DNA of 64,000 nt from Plecoglossus altivelis (taxonomy: Eukaryota; Chordata; Actinopteri; Osmeriformes; Plecoglossidae), in the NCBI GenBank assembly GCA_036571765.1, contig BROE01000028.1, positions 4,857,143-4,921,142 on the forward strand. The letters run 5' to 3'. Of this stretch, positions 36,500 through 49,719 are shown one piece after another (position 1 is the first letter of the stretch; every line of letters starts with the position of its first letter). A program made the translations under genes and the position numbers. Below the pieces are notes generated by a model, which saw only the letters and a program-made list of their open reading frames with translations, was not told the DNA's origin and made no database searches.

Positions 36500-36900
36500 A
36501 AACTTGCCCCACTCAAAGTTTGACTCTCCATTTCTCTGAAGCTGATTAGACCCCCATTGGCTGAATGTCTTAGCACTTCAATTTTAGGATTCTCCGAGCT
36601 CTTTCGCTCGTGGTTTATTATTATTATCACTAAGCTCTGAAACTCCATCGAGCTGTCGGCTACCTGTGGACATGCGTGGAAAATTGCCACAAAATGCTAG
36701 TCTAAATGTAAATGGGCCTGGGTAATTGTTATCTTTGTGATTCAAACTTTTCTCATCGACGGCTCTTTTTCTGGCTATTTTGAATTCTCTATTCAGTATA
36801 ATTTGGATTTAATAGCCCTAGATGCATGTAAAATTGTTGCAGATAACTTGTTGAAATGCTCTTTGGCATTTTCCTGTTTTTTAAGCTCTTGAAACCAAAT
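36500..36900. promoter_or_regulatory. Candidate conserved non-coding element
   Basis: Unique, AT-moderate DNA with CTGATTAGACC, CCCATTGGCTGAATG, GGTTTATTATTATTATCAC, GGGTAATTGTTATCTTTG and TTGGATTTAATAGCCC. Texture and motif density fit an enhancer-type CNE; unsupported by alignment. Confidence 0.3.
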
Positions 36901-39900
36901 AAGGTAATAACATGGTTCACTTCTTTAGAAAACCATGAACTATGCCACTACACTTTAAATATAGCATACATTACATGTTAAATCGTAATAGCCATGCTAC
37001 TATTTTGTTTAATTCTATTTTGCACCATTTTTTCCCCCAACTGAATCCCATTAATCTGTTATTTCTTTGGCAGCACCTGTTTCCCATCTGTTCTCAGTTG
37101 CGACAAGTTAATGTCAACCATGATCTATTGTTCGGAATGCTGAATCTATGCCACGTATTTCATGATATCATTTTGAATATGTGACCATCTTCATAATGTG
37201 AGGAGGTGAAAAAGAAAACAGCAGCATCAAAGCACAGACACACTTGTGTTTTTTGTTGGAAGACGGTTCCAAATTTTAATGATGGTAAACCTCTGAAGTC
37301 CTTCACAATGGCATACAAAAAAAAAAACCATATGTACACACATTTATATATGAGTACATATATATGGGACCCATGACATCTCCCCTGAAATAGGTTTCAT
37401 GCGCTGTGGAGCTCTAGCTGATAAGTCCACCTCAAAAAATCTTTTCTGGTCTCCAAACCATAACTGTCTTCATCTCCACAAGGCTGCTCTGCATCAGCTG
37501 GCCCGATGTCTCATTGATCTGTCTCTCCTGACTGCCCAGCACACACCGCCACGCCTTGACAATTTTTTGTTTAAAAAACACGGCACTCGAGAGGCAAAGT
37601 GAAACTTTGCCCTGTCTCCCTGTCCCTTCTCTTGCTCTTGCCAAGAAACAAACTGTCTAAAGTTAGGCTGTAGTAAGGTGCTGACATCATCTGATATTCA
37701 TTTGATTTATATTCTGTGCCTGCAATATGAGGAACTGCAGGAAGTGTCTGCATTCAAAATACGTCACCTAGCTAAGACTTCTCCCATATTGTTTGATTTC
37801 TCGGTTCAGGTTAGGTTTAGACGTACTGTATCTTAAGCGGTTTACGTTGGGGATAGATATAGCGGTTAATGTTGAGTTCACTGAAAGTCAAAGCACTCAG
37901 ACAGGGCTTTTCATTTTTTCAAAGTAGAAGATGTTAATTAAACCAACTGTTTTCATTTTGACATTCACATGCTTAAACATTAAAAAGCCAGCTGTTACAC
38001 CAAAAATGTTGTCGAATACAGATGTCTGTTTACTGTGTTCCCGAACAATACAGTGTATTGGTAAAGCCTATATTGGCTCTCCAATCTCACACTCAAAACC
38101 CAGCATATACGAGACATCATTAATTTAATTGGCGTAAATGTCAATTAATAGGTTCAAGTGATGTCAATGCAAAACCCCTCTCAGCTTTTGTTTGATTGAT
38201 TATTATTCATTCTCTCTTACCAATTCTCTGCCACACCTGAGAAAATATATGTGCCCCCAACTGACTCGTTGCCACAAAGTGTTATTGCTATTCATTTCCT
38301 GTGCCCCTCCCATTGGTTTTAGGTTGAAGCTTTCATTTAGAGCACTGGGACCTCTTTGAGTGTTAAGGACTTGGATGCAAATTCTGTCTGGAGTCTGTAT
38401 TAATCATGTTTGGACTATAATATGTGTATTTGCGAGTGTTTGTGCACCTCTTAGAAGCATTGGACGTAAGCAATGGTGTCCTGAGTGCTCGTAAACTTTG
38501 TAATCCCTGAGAACGGTACATCACTGATCACCCAATGAAATCATCTGCTTTACTCACTGATGCAGACTCATTGGCCCTCGCCAACTTCCTCATTCCTGAG
38601 CTGCAATGCAATTGGGGTAGATAGTCACTCAGGTTTCCCCTGTAAAGTACAAAGGCTACACAGATATGTGCAAGATGGACTCAAGGTAAGTGACTGTAAA
38701 ACGTTTCTCCTTGAAAAGGGGAAATAGTCAGTTATCCAATTATAATTCCACCAGCCCTACATTGGAAAGCAAGGACTATGACAAAGCAATCAATAGTGTC
38801 AAAAGGATCACACAATCAACGGCACAAACATGAGATGTTCGACGGTGCTAGTGCCTCTTCTTTTGTTATTAGGTTTCATGTATGCACGCTGTAGACAAGG
38901 TAGACAGGGCTCTGAGGACAAACACTCATTTCTTCCCAAGGGCGAAGCGGCCTTGATTTGATTAAACCCGATACCTACATATCAGACGTCTGTTAAAGCC
39001 CCTGGCGTCAACATTATCTCCCCAATCAAGCCTGTCGCAAAATGGCTACCTTTGTTACACAATGTGTCATTGGCAAGCCAAGTAAGAGAGTGTAATTTAG
39101 TGTTAATGTAAACAAAGAGGATAATTCCAGTATAGTTTGCTGTATCTATTTACAGGGGATTATTTCCTGAGAGCTCGTTGTAGACTCAAGTTTTACATAT
39201 ACACATACGCTAACACACTCGAACCCTAAATCTAACACATAGACTGTCAAGTGTTGGAAATCCATCCATTTTGACTGATAAAGTTGCAAGGGTGCCATTG
39301 ACCCTGGTAACTGTTCTATTTGACACACGAGAGTTTGTTTAAAGTCCAGGAAACCTTTGAGGAAAGTCAAGCCCGAGAGGTTTAAGATGTGATAAGGTAA
39401 TTGTCCAATGTTTTGACGGGGATATTATCAGTCCTCCCCCCGCCCCTCCTTCTTCCCCATCGGCGACCCAGTCTAAGTTTGCAGTCACCAGAGTTAACTG
39501 CGGAAGTCCATACAGCGATTAAACATTTATATGAGATACCCAACCCTGATATATCAGATGATCTCAACCCAGCACATGGCCCTGTCAGTCTAGCTCATCT
39601 TACCCAAATTCTGGATCCTTCCTTAAGGCTCCTGTGTCTGCAGACCTTCACAGAGCACTTGGGACTGATAGAAATCCTTCGTTAAGAACTCACACTCTTT
39701 TTCTCCTCCAGCTCCATCTTGTTCTTGGCGTTTGCACCGGTATACACTGTAACCGACAGCACAGGACTGCTACACGCTTAAAACATGGCATATTAGACTC
39801 ATAAAATGGGGAATTTCCCCCTACCGAAATCTGAATGTTTATGACCGTACTCATTCCAATGGAGGGACAATCGTTTCAGCTGGTGTGGTTTGAGAGAAGC

Positions 39901-40960
39901 TGCCTTTGACATTCACCCACCAGTTCAAAGAAAAAGAATGCAATGGTTCTGAGCAGTAGTGGTCCTATCATGGTACATTAACAACTTCAAAAGGGTTCAA
40001 GACAGCTTAACTGCATCCTGGAACACGGAGTGGCCTAATAGCAATACATTCTTGAATGGATTGACCACGTTGTCACAGCTCTGCACACCAAGTATTTATA
40101 TACAGGATGCTGGCCGTCAGAAAAAGGTGTGCTGTAACCACTTTAGCCACGGGGCAAACATTCTCCAACGTTTTCCGGCCTTGATCCAGGCTATGTATTT
40201 GAATAATGTATCATGAAACAAGGCCAACACAATATACACAGAATGACAATCCCCACAGAGTTTTTCCTCAAGAAACACTTTAAAAATTGAGGAACGACGG
40301 AAAGACAGATCGATAAATCTCCACTTGTAGGGGCCCCTGTGGTACCGTTGTTCACAGACATCCCATAATAGCTGTTTCCCTGGGGACTTTTCACCTGCAC
40401 TGGGGTTCATCTGTTCTCTATTGCCTTGGGTACGTCATTCAGATTGCAATGGGTGTTTGAAAAGGTAAAGCAAGTATTGTTTATTTGAACGGCTTCAGAA
40501 TGTTTAAGAATAGCACGCCAATGTACAAATAGGAACTGTAAAAACACAGGATAGCTGGTCATTACAATACATGTCTTGCCAATCGATCAATTCATGAGAG
40601 TGTTTGGGACAGCACAGACCCTCGTGGGTCCTTTGTGTCTGTTGTTGTTTAAAAAGTGTTACTACAGGTTATGTCTGGTCTCTGTACCAAGATTGTGAAT
40701 GGTGGTTCTCTACCTGTACCCCTCTTTTGCTACAAATCAATCACTCTTAATGGAGATCAATCACAACACATCTAAACAATAAAGATGAAGACATGAGTAT
40801 GGATATGAGGGCCAGACAGATTCTTAGATTCAGGGTTCAAATGAAAGTGCTGGTAGACACATTCAGGATATGTCTCGTTCCCAGATGCCCCTGTCCCTTT
40901 TCCGCTGTGAGAAATGGAGGAAGGATTGGGTTTCCTTGATCAGGAGATTGCACAGACTGA
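36901..40960. other. Non-coding unique sequence
   Basis: No gene. A 12-base poly-A lies at about 37318-37329. The section 38285-38640 (GCTATTCATTTCC, GTATTAATCATG, CCAATGAAATCATCTGC) is mildly CNE-like. A 94-codon frame at 39401-39685 is the cleanest in this stretch but shows no known domain and lacks splice or polyA context. No repeats of note. Confidence 0.45.
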
Positions 40961-43900
40961 CGCTCCAGTAGAAAGGGCAGGCCTGCTGTGGATAATGTAA
41001 CCCAAGCCGGCTCCTAGTCTCCAGGTTAATTGGCAGGATTAGAAGGACAGGTGTTGGTCGTGTCAAGGCCGAGGGTACACCTGAAACCTAGGGAGAGGTA
41101 TTGACAGGACACCGTTGCGGCATGGAATTGCAACATATGGGTGTTATTATGTTGCATTGTCTGCAGCACAATGTGGACCGGATTTGCCTTGCAGCACAAT
41201 TAGTAAAGCAATTAACCAAGCTATCTTGGTTGGCTTTCCTTGAATTAAACATTTTGGTATGGCTCTTGTATGTTACATATCATTGCTTCGTTCGACACCT
41301 TTGTGCGCAGTGAAAGGCCAAAATATTCAGTATACAGTATTTCTGCTACATTTCTGGTCTGTTTCTTCAAAAGTTGAAGAAATAAACAAATATGCATGTG
41401 CATTTACCTCCCTCCATTACTCTCTTCAAGATTCAAATTTGAACATCCAATGTACTGTTGAAGGTGTATTAAGGTAAGACCGTCATCTTCTGAAGATTTG
41501 AAGTTTTGTACACCAGTCTTTCAGTCTAAACTAAGGCAAATACAGTAGAGGCTCAACTAATGAGTGATTGGTGGCTGGAATGTTTATATTTAGTTTTGTT
41601 TCTTGGACCAAGGGTGAAAAACCTATTTGATCGTTTATATTTTTCCTACACATTTAAAACTGAGGTACGGATGCAATATTTCTGTTCCATTTTCCCTCTC
41701 AAAAAGCATTTGAAACCATTTGAACTGAGCTTCAGTCAAACTGAATCTTCTTTGATAATCCGTTGCTTTGTCTACGCGCTATATCTTCATCCTCACCTGA
41801 AATAAAACCCCCATACAGAACCCTCTAAGAACAGCTACCGTATGTCTCTATCAAAAGGGGCCGTGTGGTCAAAGGAGACAAGGGTGAAACGCCTGAGGAA
41901 AGGACCCCTCAAACAATGGCTAGCTGTATCTCTCTCCCCCTTCCTCTTCTGCCTCACAGTTTTCCCCCTTATTTTCCCTCCTCGCTCCCTCTCTTTGCTA
42001 GACCTGACCACTGCCTCTCACCCCTGCAAGGTGCACTTTATAGCAGTGATCTGCTTTGCCAAAGGCACTGCTAACCCTTCACAGTATGGTTTTGGAATCA
42101 GCCGAGCACAAAGCGAGAGAAAGAGAGATACTGTCCAAGGATCATTGGCAGGGCCTTTCTCCCCCTATGCCTCACTCTCCCAATCGGCCCATGAGGACCT
42201 TTTAAAACTTCTTAACAGGTTTACAGCAAGCAGATTCATTTAACATTACATTACGCCACAGGAGGCCCGTTCCTCTTTCACTGAACTGAAGGGAAAGCCA
42301 AAACCAAAAAGACAGAGCATGAGTGAGAGAGACATGGCAGACACCCAAGACCCGAACATGCCCGACACAACTGACTCTGTGTTCTTGCTCCAACAAATGA
42401 TGGTAACATAGAGCGGGCTCTAGCTACTTGTTGATAATCCTACCGTGTTGTATATGCTCATTTAACATGGATTCATAATCTCACCGACCACTCAACAGGA
42501 TGAGGCGACACACACCATGAGGTAGGATGTGGAGCCGCCGGGTAAACAAGCCATTCTCATTACCTCATCTTCTCTACTGCATTGCCTCACCCCAGGAGTC
42601 CTTGCAATAAAAAGGTTCTGATGTAATGAAGTGGTAACTGTGTTGACTTAGGTCTTGTCTTCCAGAGTGAGTTGTTGGTACTTGACATTCAGCCAGAGTA
42701 CTGCAATTGATTGTGAGAACAGATGGCACTACACAAAGTTGTCAAACGAATCAAACAATACCACAATCGCAGGGCATTTTGTGGACAACCAAGTTAATTT
42801 CCCTGATATACATAGATGTGTTACCGTGGTAGACAGAACAACATAAAGTGTCACTTTCACAAACCACAGCAACTATGCCTCAATCACAAGGCAAAACCCC
42901 CCCCGCTGTCCATACATATATATATTTTTGGTAACACACCTCTGAGGTGTATTTTGGTTCGAGATCAAGGGCTTTTCATGATGTTCCAAGGTGTTTTTAT
43001 TTTGAATGAACGCAAGGGCAAAAGCGGTTCAAATCAGCTCTCCTCCCAAAAGTCTACTTTAGATTTCTAATGTCAGCTTGATAGACTGACCTGTGGTCAG
43101 AAGATTTCTCCCTAAGGTGTCCTCTACCGTGAGTGAGTGGGTGACCTCAAAGCCAAAGGGCCTAAGAAACCATCCATCTTTGTTTGTATCCTTAAGAGGT
43201 AGTTTTCTCAGACTCTCGAACTTTCAAATTCTATAAGGTGTAAACCTGATCGGTACTGCCAATGTATAGCCTGGTTCCAAATAATGTCCAAAGTCAAACC
43301 CATGTCTTGGCCCTGAGTGTGTGGTGGAAGTTATCAAAATTGTGAGCCTATTCCCATAAATCATACTTGTAAAGTGCAACACATCTTTTCTTGAATGCTT
43401 ATCTTGAATGCTTATCTCCACCCCCTCCTATCCTTCCTGGAATAAGTGTGCACAGAGGTAGATCATATCAGATTAATTCTCACTATCACACTCAGAGTAC
43501 ACAGTTAGATTACCTTAGCCAAGGGTAGCACCAAGGTCACTCATTTCTATAAAATAATGCTTTTGCAATATTATACAACTACTGTCAAATGAATTATATC
43601 CCAATGTGATGCACACCAGTGGTTTATTTTACTGCAAAAGATAAGGAAAACATTTAAATATTGTTTCAGATGCTTTGTTTCTGAGAAAGACTGTACACAC
43701 CGCAAATAATCTTTGAATGGGTCTTGCTCGAAATCCCCTGTCTTCAAATTCGATAAGCTAAGGACAGGTATGGATCTTGTAATGACACCACTTTTCTCTC
43801 TTACTAGTCGATCAGCATCACACTCAGTGATGGGTGAGAATTCCAGTAGGTGGAAATGAGGAAACTTTAGAATGGCACCAGCAATAAAAGACATATTAGA

Positions 43901-44959
43901 CTGCTAAATCACACTCCCTTCCCTTCTTTCTTCCCCTTTTTTCATCCCCTTCCTCCTGCTCCTCCGCGGTCTAAGTAGCATTTCAGCCCTCATCGCTGTT
44001 GAAAGAGCTCAATTGGCCAAGCTTTTTTTTTCTCTCCACAGGGTTTAGTCAAAGCAGTTGATAAATCGAGTCCTCTTCACCCTGAGCACCAAAGCACAGA
44101 GGGGGAGGAAACACTATCTTCACCGTCTAGGTTAGAGACCCCTGTTATTAATTCTGCAAAGGGCCTCCATGAAAAAGGCAATACGTAAATGGGTGTCTGA
44201 GGACAGAGGGTGAGACAAAAAGTATGTCTAATAAGGTGGTTGTGTGTAAGTGTGTGGATTGCAGTCAAGTATCTGAGAATTAAGCAAATAACAGGTTCCA
44301 CCCCGCCAGTCTGCCCTATAGTTTCCCAAGTGTTGTCAAAGGCAACAATAACAACCTACTCACCCTTAAGAATGCAATGAATGCTTGCTTTTTATCAGAA
44401 TAGTACGTATGAATTCAACATAAATTCATTTCGAATTATTTAAAAGGAAATGGCCAATTCCCCCTTGACCGTCAGTGCCTTGTAAGACTTTTTTGAGTTG
44501 TCAACCCAACAATTCATCAGTATGATTTCATTATTTCATCCTCTAGGATATATTTAGAAGAGGTCAAAAACATATTTTAGATCTGCTTGATTGCCTTTAA
44601 TGTTTTTATGTTCAAACAGCATCAATATGGCCATAATTTCTTTTTTGAACGTTTCATTTTATGAGAGCCCCTATTTCATTTCAGTAATTGAGGCCATGTG
44701 ATTGGTTTGCTATTTTCCTATGTTTTATTGGATTTGAGCCGCTGGCCGTCTAGAGTGGACTGAGGTTCCCTCTCTTCACGCCAAGATCTTTCGATTCAGG
44801 TCACTAAGCTTACAACGTCCGAAACAAAGAGGTCACACTTGGTGAGAGCTGCTCTATCCAAGGTCTACTTAATGCAGTCATACGCATGATGTAACAGATG
44901 TCAGAAGCAGTTATACCTGCAGAGTGACATACAGACGGACGCAGAGCACATTATCACTG
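40961..44959. other. Non-coding unique sequence
   Basis: No gene. A small tandem repeat, TTGAATGCTTATC, occurs twice at 43391-43416. Pyrimidine-rich patches lie at 41930-41999 and 43915-43965. Frames up to 133 codons overlap others and have no recognisable product. No mobile element seen. Confidence 0.45.
43391..43416 (+). repeat. 13-bp tandem duplication
   Basis: TTGAATGCTTATC is repeated exactly and head-to-tail (43391-43403, 43404-43416). Confidence 0.95.
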
Positions 44960-45085
44960 GTCAAAATACTTTTGCAGTCTTGAAAGGGCTCCATTTCTTA
45001 TGAAACGAATGAGCAGTTGCAATCCTTCCATTTTGCCGTGTTAATAACTGTAATTGCATTCATGATGAAAGTTGTCATCCATGGC
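44960..45085. promoter_or_regulatory. Candidate conserved non-coding element
   Basis: The sequence from about 44975 to 45085 includes AAACGAATGAGCAG, GTTAATAACTGTAATTGC and CATTCATGATGAAAG, a compact group of POU/homeodomain-type cores in unique DNA. Inference from texture only. Confidence 0.3.
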
Positions 45086-46020
45086 AAATACGTTTAACTA
45101 TGAAAACCTTTTATTTCAGATGTTTATATCTGGAATTTAAATTAAAGAAAACATTTTTTTTTAAATATAAATATTTCTACAGTATTTGTACACTTTTTAC
45201 ACAGACTGCATAGTGTGCATTTGATTAACATAGATCTTCTCTAGTTTCTGTGCAATAACCTAAAGTCTAGTCCTGAAAAATCTATTGAACAATTGTGACA
45301 AGACTGCATTTAATGGCCGGCGCACCAGTGTAGATATTTTGTTAATCCAGCAGTGCAATTGAGTTCTTCTTCTCTATCTTCATCTTCTCTATATCATTAT
45401 CATGTGTGTGTGTGTGTGTGTGTGTGAGGCCTGAGAGCTTGTGGATATGCAGCAAACTTTTTTTCCAATTACTCGCTCTGAGGCTTTATATTTTCATCTT
45501 TATTAAAGATGAATTTAAAAATTGTTCCACTGTAATTTGAAAGTCTTCCATCTAAAACGTTGCAAGGGGGATCATTTCTTCAGAGTTAATTTCTAAAATA
45601 TTGTCTCAGACCACCAAGAGAAGAAAGCAAATAGTCTGGAAGATTCTCATTGTTCTTCCATATCTCTCCAAAAGTAAAACACCCACATTTTGGTTTACGT
45701 TTTTATTGACGTCTATGAATCTGTTTATTCGAAAATCTAATGTTCTCCAAACCTTTACGCATTGTTTCCTCAGCACTGCCAAGATGAAATGGAGTCATAT
45801 TCAGTTGGCTGTCTAGCTGCTCTCTCTGGCATCGGTAATGTGTACATGTTAAGGTTGCCAAACATGCACTTGTACCCTCAGAATACACGTACACTCAGAA
45901 TATACTGTCACACCGACACAAAATAAACACTGTCTGGCACCTGTAAAAAACCCCAATCTAGATTATATATCTTTTCATTTGAGCAGTGAGCAAAAACAAC
46001 ACGCTAATTTATCCTAATCG
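45086..46020. other. AT-rich non-coding sequence
   Basis: No gene. A TG microsatellite at 45403-45426 (12 units) and AT-rich DNA around 45120-45180. Weak similarity to the sequence before copy B may begin near 45960. Confidence 0.5.
45403..45426. repeat. (TG)12 microsatellite
   Basis: Twelve uninterrupted TG units in unique flanks. Confidence 0.95.
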
Positions 46021-46204
46021 GTTCCCCTGGCATCTTATGGTTCGATTCAAGTCAATGCTATTAAGCTTACCTAGCAGTGTCTCATGATACAACACTGTGA
46101 AAACCATCAGGGTGCTTGTAAAAGAGATGTAATCAATTCTTCTGGGAGACAAAGCGGCCTAAATTGCTATTTGAATTAATTAAGTAGCAGATGTGTACAG
46201 TCCT
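46021..46204 (+). repeat. Duplicated non-coding element, copy A
   Basis: The block 46105-46204 aligns without gaps to 51948-52047 at 85 of 100 positions, same orientation. Similarity extends upstream with small gaps to a shared GTTCCCCTGG (46021-46030 versus 51852-51861), passing shared AGTCAATG and TGTCTCATGAT. It contains AATTAATTAAG homeodomain-type cores. It has no frame, no poly-A tail and no low complexity, so it looks more like a duplicated regulatory element than a retroposon, though a two-copy view cannot exclude an interspersed repeat family. The L2 LINE begins about 75 bp downstream. Confidence 0.85.
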
Positions 46205-46277
46205 TCATCAGCTCTGAAGACTAAAGGCTTCAGGTAGGGGACAAAGGTCAACTCCAGTCGCAAAGGCCGTCCACTGA

Positions 46278-48303
46278 CCTGCAAGCCCCACAGTTGGTTA
46301 TGTCCCACAGTCCTTCAAGTATGCAGTTATTAAGCCACTACTGAAAAAAACGAATCTTGACCCGGACCTACTGGCCAATTATAGACCTATTTCAAATCTT
46401 CCTTTTGTGTCCAAAATCCTTGAAAGAGTTGTAGTTAAGCAGCTCTCTCACCACCTTAAGGACAACCATTTGTTTGAGGTTTTTCAGTCTGGGTTTAGAG
46501 CCCATCACAGCATGGAAACTGCATTAGTGGAAGTCACAAACGACTTATCATTAGCTGCTGACAATGGCATGGTCTCTATCCTGGTTCTGCTGGACCTCAG
46601 CGCTGCGTTTGACATCATCGACCACACAACCTTCCTTCAGAGATTGGAATGTGACATAGGTGTCAGAGGGACAGTCATCAGCTGGTTTAAATCCTATATA
46701 TCGGATAGGTACCAGTTTTTTAATGTAAACCAAAGCTCTTCCCCTTGATCTAAAGTAACCTACGGTGTCAAGCAGGGTTCAGTACTTGGTCAAATTCTGT
46801 TTACGCTCTATATGCTGCCTTTTGGTAACATTATCAGAAAGCATTGCATTAACTTCCACTGCTATGCTGATGACACACAGCTGTACTTATCTATGAGACC
46901 TGATCAGGCCGATTGGTTACACATACTTAGTGCTTGCGTGAAGGATATAAAAATTTGGATGACACTTAACTATCTTCTTCTTAATCCAGAAAAAACCGAG
47001 GTCATTGTACTAGGCCGAAACGTCTGCGAGACTCTTTATCCGGCCAGATGGTGTCACTGTACACTATCAGTGTAGCCCCTAGTTCGAATGTAAGAAACCT
47101 TGGCGTCCTACTAGACCAAGAACTATCCTTTTCAGCACATATGAACCAAGCCTGAAAAACTGCCTACTTTCATCTGCGTAATATAGCTAAAATTAGAAAG
47201 ATCTTGACTAGAAGTGATGCTGAAAAACTCATTCGTGCATTCGTTACATCTAGACAAGACTACTGTAACGCCCTGCTCGCAGTGTGTACTAAAAGCTCGA
47301 TAAAGAGTTTTCAGTTGGTTCAGAACGCATTAGCACGACTACTAACAGGAAGCAAAAGAAGAGACCACATCAAACCGGTGTTAGTCTCTTCACTGGCTCC
47401 CTTTTGAATTTAGAATCAAATTTTAAGTCCTACTCCTCACATATATGTCCATAAATGGCATGGCCCATCACTACCTCAAAGATGTTGAAGTACCATATCA
47501 CCCAGCCAGAGCACTTCGCTCAGAAAGCGCTGGACTATTGGTGGTCCCTTGAGTCTCCAAAAGCACAGTATGAGGTCGAGCATTTAGCTACCAAGCTCCT
47601 GTGTTATTGAATCAGCTCCCTGTTCATGTTATAGAGGCCGACACAGTCTCTTTATTCAAGACCAGGCTTAAAGCATTACTCTTCGAAATAGCTTATGGAC
47701 AAGCTATTTAGTTAAATCGTGTAGTCACTATAGTTCTTTATCGCTATTTCACTAGTTTCAATCCCCCGAGGTGCAGCTCTGTCCTGCGTTCTGCCCTGGC
47801 GATGACTTACCCCAGAATGCCCTTGCCCCGCTACAGACTCTGATGCTGTGGAGCCCAGGTGCTCCTCATATGTCGAGGTCTTCCTTCCAACAGACGACTG
47901 CTGTCCTCAGACCCACTTCGCTGAATACCCGAACTCTCCTCGCACCTGATTATCTAGATGAACCCTTCCTTACGCCTGAGGGGTTCTTTCTTCACAGTCC
48001 ATCTGCATATGGATGCACACCAGTCCTGTAACATCTACAGCCTGTCCGTTCGTGGGAGCAGGATCTCTCCCTTCACTGTGGTTCTCCCTGAGGTTTCTAC
48101 TTTTTCCCCACGTGGTTTTTGTAGTTTTTCCTTTCCGAGAAGGAGGGTCTAAGGACAGGGGATGTTCCGGGACAGTCCATTTGCAAAATCACATTTTATA
48201 ACTCGATTTTCTGTTTATTGACCAATGATGGAATCTTTGTCGCCCTTCGAGGCAACTGTTGTTGTGATTTGGGCGTTACAAAAATAAATTGAATTGAATT
48301 GAA
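46278..48303 (+). mobile_element. 5'-truncated LINE-2 (L2 clade) retrotransposon
   Basis: A non-LTR retrotransposon of the fish L2 type. It keeps most of the reverse transcriptase, the C-terminal coding part and a 3' UTR of about 575 bp. The 3' end has CAACTGTTGTTGTGATTTGG followed by AAAATAAA and three TTGAA units (48289-48303), the usual L2-type terminal short repeat. The endonuclease domain and the start of the RT are missing, as expected from incomplete reverse transcription. The left boundary is approximate: recognisable protein begins at 46281, just after an in-frame stop at 46275-46277. No target-site duplication was found, which is common for L2. The copy is dead. Confidence 0.9.
46281..47711 (+). 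pseudogene. Decayed L2 reverse transcriptase
   Basis: Reading frame 46281-47045 shows RT landmarks in order: NYRPISNLPFVSKILE (from 46377), QSGFR (46485-46499), DLSAAFD (46593-46613), YGVKQGSVLG, and the catalytic YADD (46863-46874). An in-frame TGA at 46746-46748 interrupts it. Near 47045-47066 the frame shifts; NVRNLGVLLDQELSF and the later RNIAKIRKI and TSRQDYCNALL blocks lie in another frame, with TGA at 47153-47155 and 47405-47407. A further shift precedes the C-terminal part, which has more stops and ends near 47711. RT copies genomic RNA into DNA at the nick in target-primed integration; this one cannot make an intact protein. Confidence 0.92.
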
Positions 48304-48620
48304 GCCTTTCTGTCTGGGATCTATCAATCAGATCAGCAGAGAGACAGAAGGGTCTACTTAATTGAAGCTGGGATCTTCATCAAATATGGATAGGAGGGCC
48401 TGGGAGTGCCGTCTTAATTACTTGAGAAGAGACAGCCTCGGTCCAATGTTGGCTCTGTCTGGATGTTACGCCGAGTGAAGGCAGATTTCAAGGAAGCAGG
48501 GGGAAAGATATTTCAATTCTTTTCAACACCTCTTCTCGCATTCTTATTCCATCGATCTCATCACCGCGGACGTTGATGGGAAATCAATCGGAAAGTCTTC
48601 TTAATAAAGCTATAAAGTCT
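48304..48620. promoter_or_regulatory. Candidate conserved non-coding element
   Basis: Unique sequence directly after the LINE: ATCTATCAATCAGATC, CTTAATTGAAGC, GTCTTAATTACTTGAG, CCATCGATCTCATC and GGAAATCAATCGG. Dense TAATTA and ATCGAT/ATCAAT-type cores suggest a regulatory element. Possibly the LINE inserted between this and copy A, which may once have been contiguous. Inference. Confidence 0.3.
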
Positions 48621-49719
48621 TGCTGTTTCTACTCTCTGCTGCACGTTTCCCCGGTGTAGACACCATCTATCTTGCTTACCATCGTTTGTCTTGGTCTTCC
48701 AAGCTTTAGTGAAGGCGGAGACGTCCTGAGGCGACGGGCTAAAAGTGGCCACTGGCATTTACGATTTGTGCTTGAACTTGTTCTGTCCTTTGGGTTTGAG
48801 AGGAAATTCTGGCCTTTGGGTGAAACCAACAGAAGGTAAGGTAGATCAAGCACACAGGCACCCATTTAGAGATAAGGTTTAAATGCATATTATACAACTA
48901 TTTCAAACAAGTTTGTTTTTCAGGTTTCCATGTCTCTGTTATGTAGTATGTTATGTTTCAGTTATGTAGTATACTATCAAATACTGTATGTGCTCATACT
49001 GTACAAGACCACAGTCCAATGCTGCTGTGTTTTTGGTGTGTTGTTGAACATACCACCTGCAGGTGGGCTTGTTAAGCCGGACATTGCTGACCGCCAAGAC
49101 CCTACCGGCCCCAGAGGTCAGAGGGTGAGGGAATTTAGTGGTATTCTCTCCAACCCCTACTGATAATCCCATTCGGAAAATCCTCCTAAGCCTTCATCCT
49201 TGTTGGTAGGAGTATTCACATAACTTCCAAATCACAATCGCACAGAGGCCCCCTCACAAACGAACACAATCACACGCGCGCACACACAAACACAATTGTT
49301 GTGTCCTTTGCTCCAACCGACCACTGAGCGGATAATCTTCTTTATTTAGCCGAGCAGTGAGCACCAGGTCAGCTTCAAGATCACCCTGTGCTAGCGTATG
49401 TCTCTTGGAGCCTGGTGAGGGTTTGTATCTAACAGTTGACCATGGGTCTCCAGATTTTATGTTGTGATTCACAATTAAATTATGAATTAATTGGTTGGTA
49501 TTCTTCATCGCTTCGATCTTGCGAGTTTTAGAGGCACATTTTGGACAGACTAATGCTTCCAGTTTTAGGTGGTTCATTATTTCATAGCCTTATTTGAATC
49601 TGCAGATAATACTGTTATCCTGTCAAGGGGAACTAGACAGCAGCACTTGTAGGTCTCGGCCTGTCTGCAGAAGCATTCTCTTCCAATCAACTAACAATAA
49701 GTTTCTTAAACAGAAAACA
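48621..49719. other. Non-coding unique sequence
   Basis: No gene. Short CA-rich piece near 49270-49292. Nothing else notable. Confidence 0.5.

Noticed and set aside
39401..39685. 94-codon frame that looks protein-like
   Set aside because: No recognised motif, no splice or polyA context; length is within chance for this much DNA.
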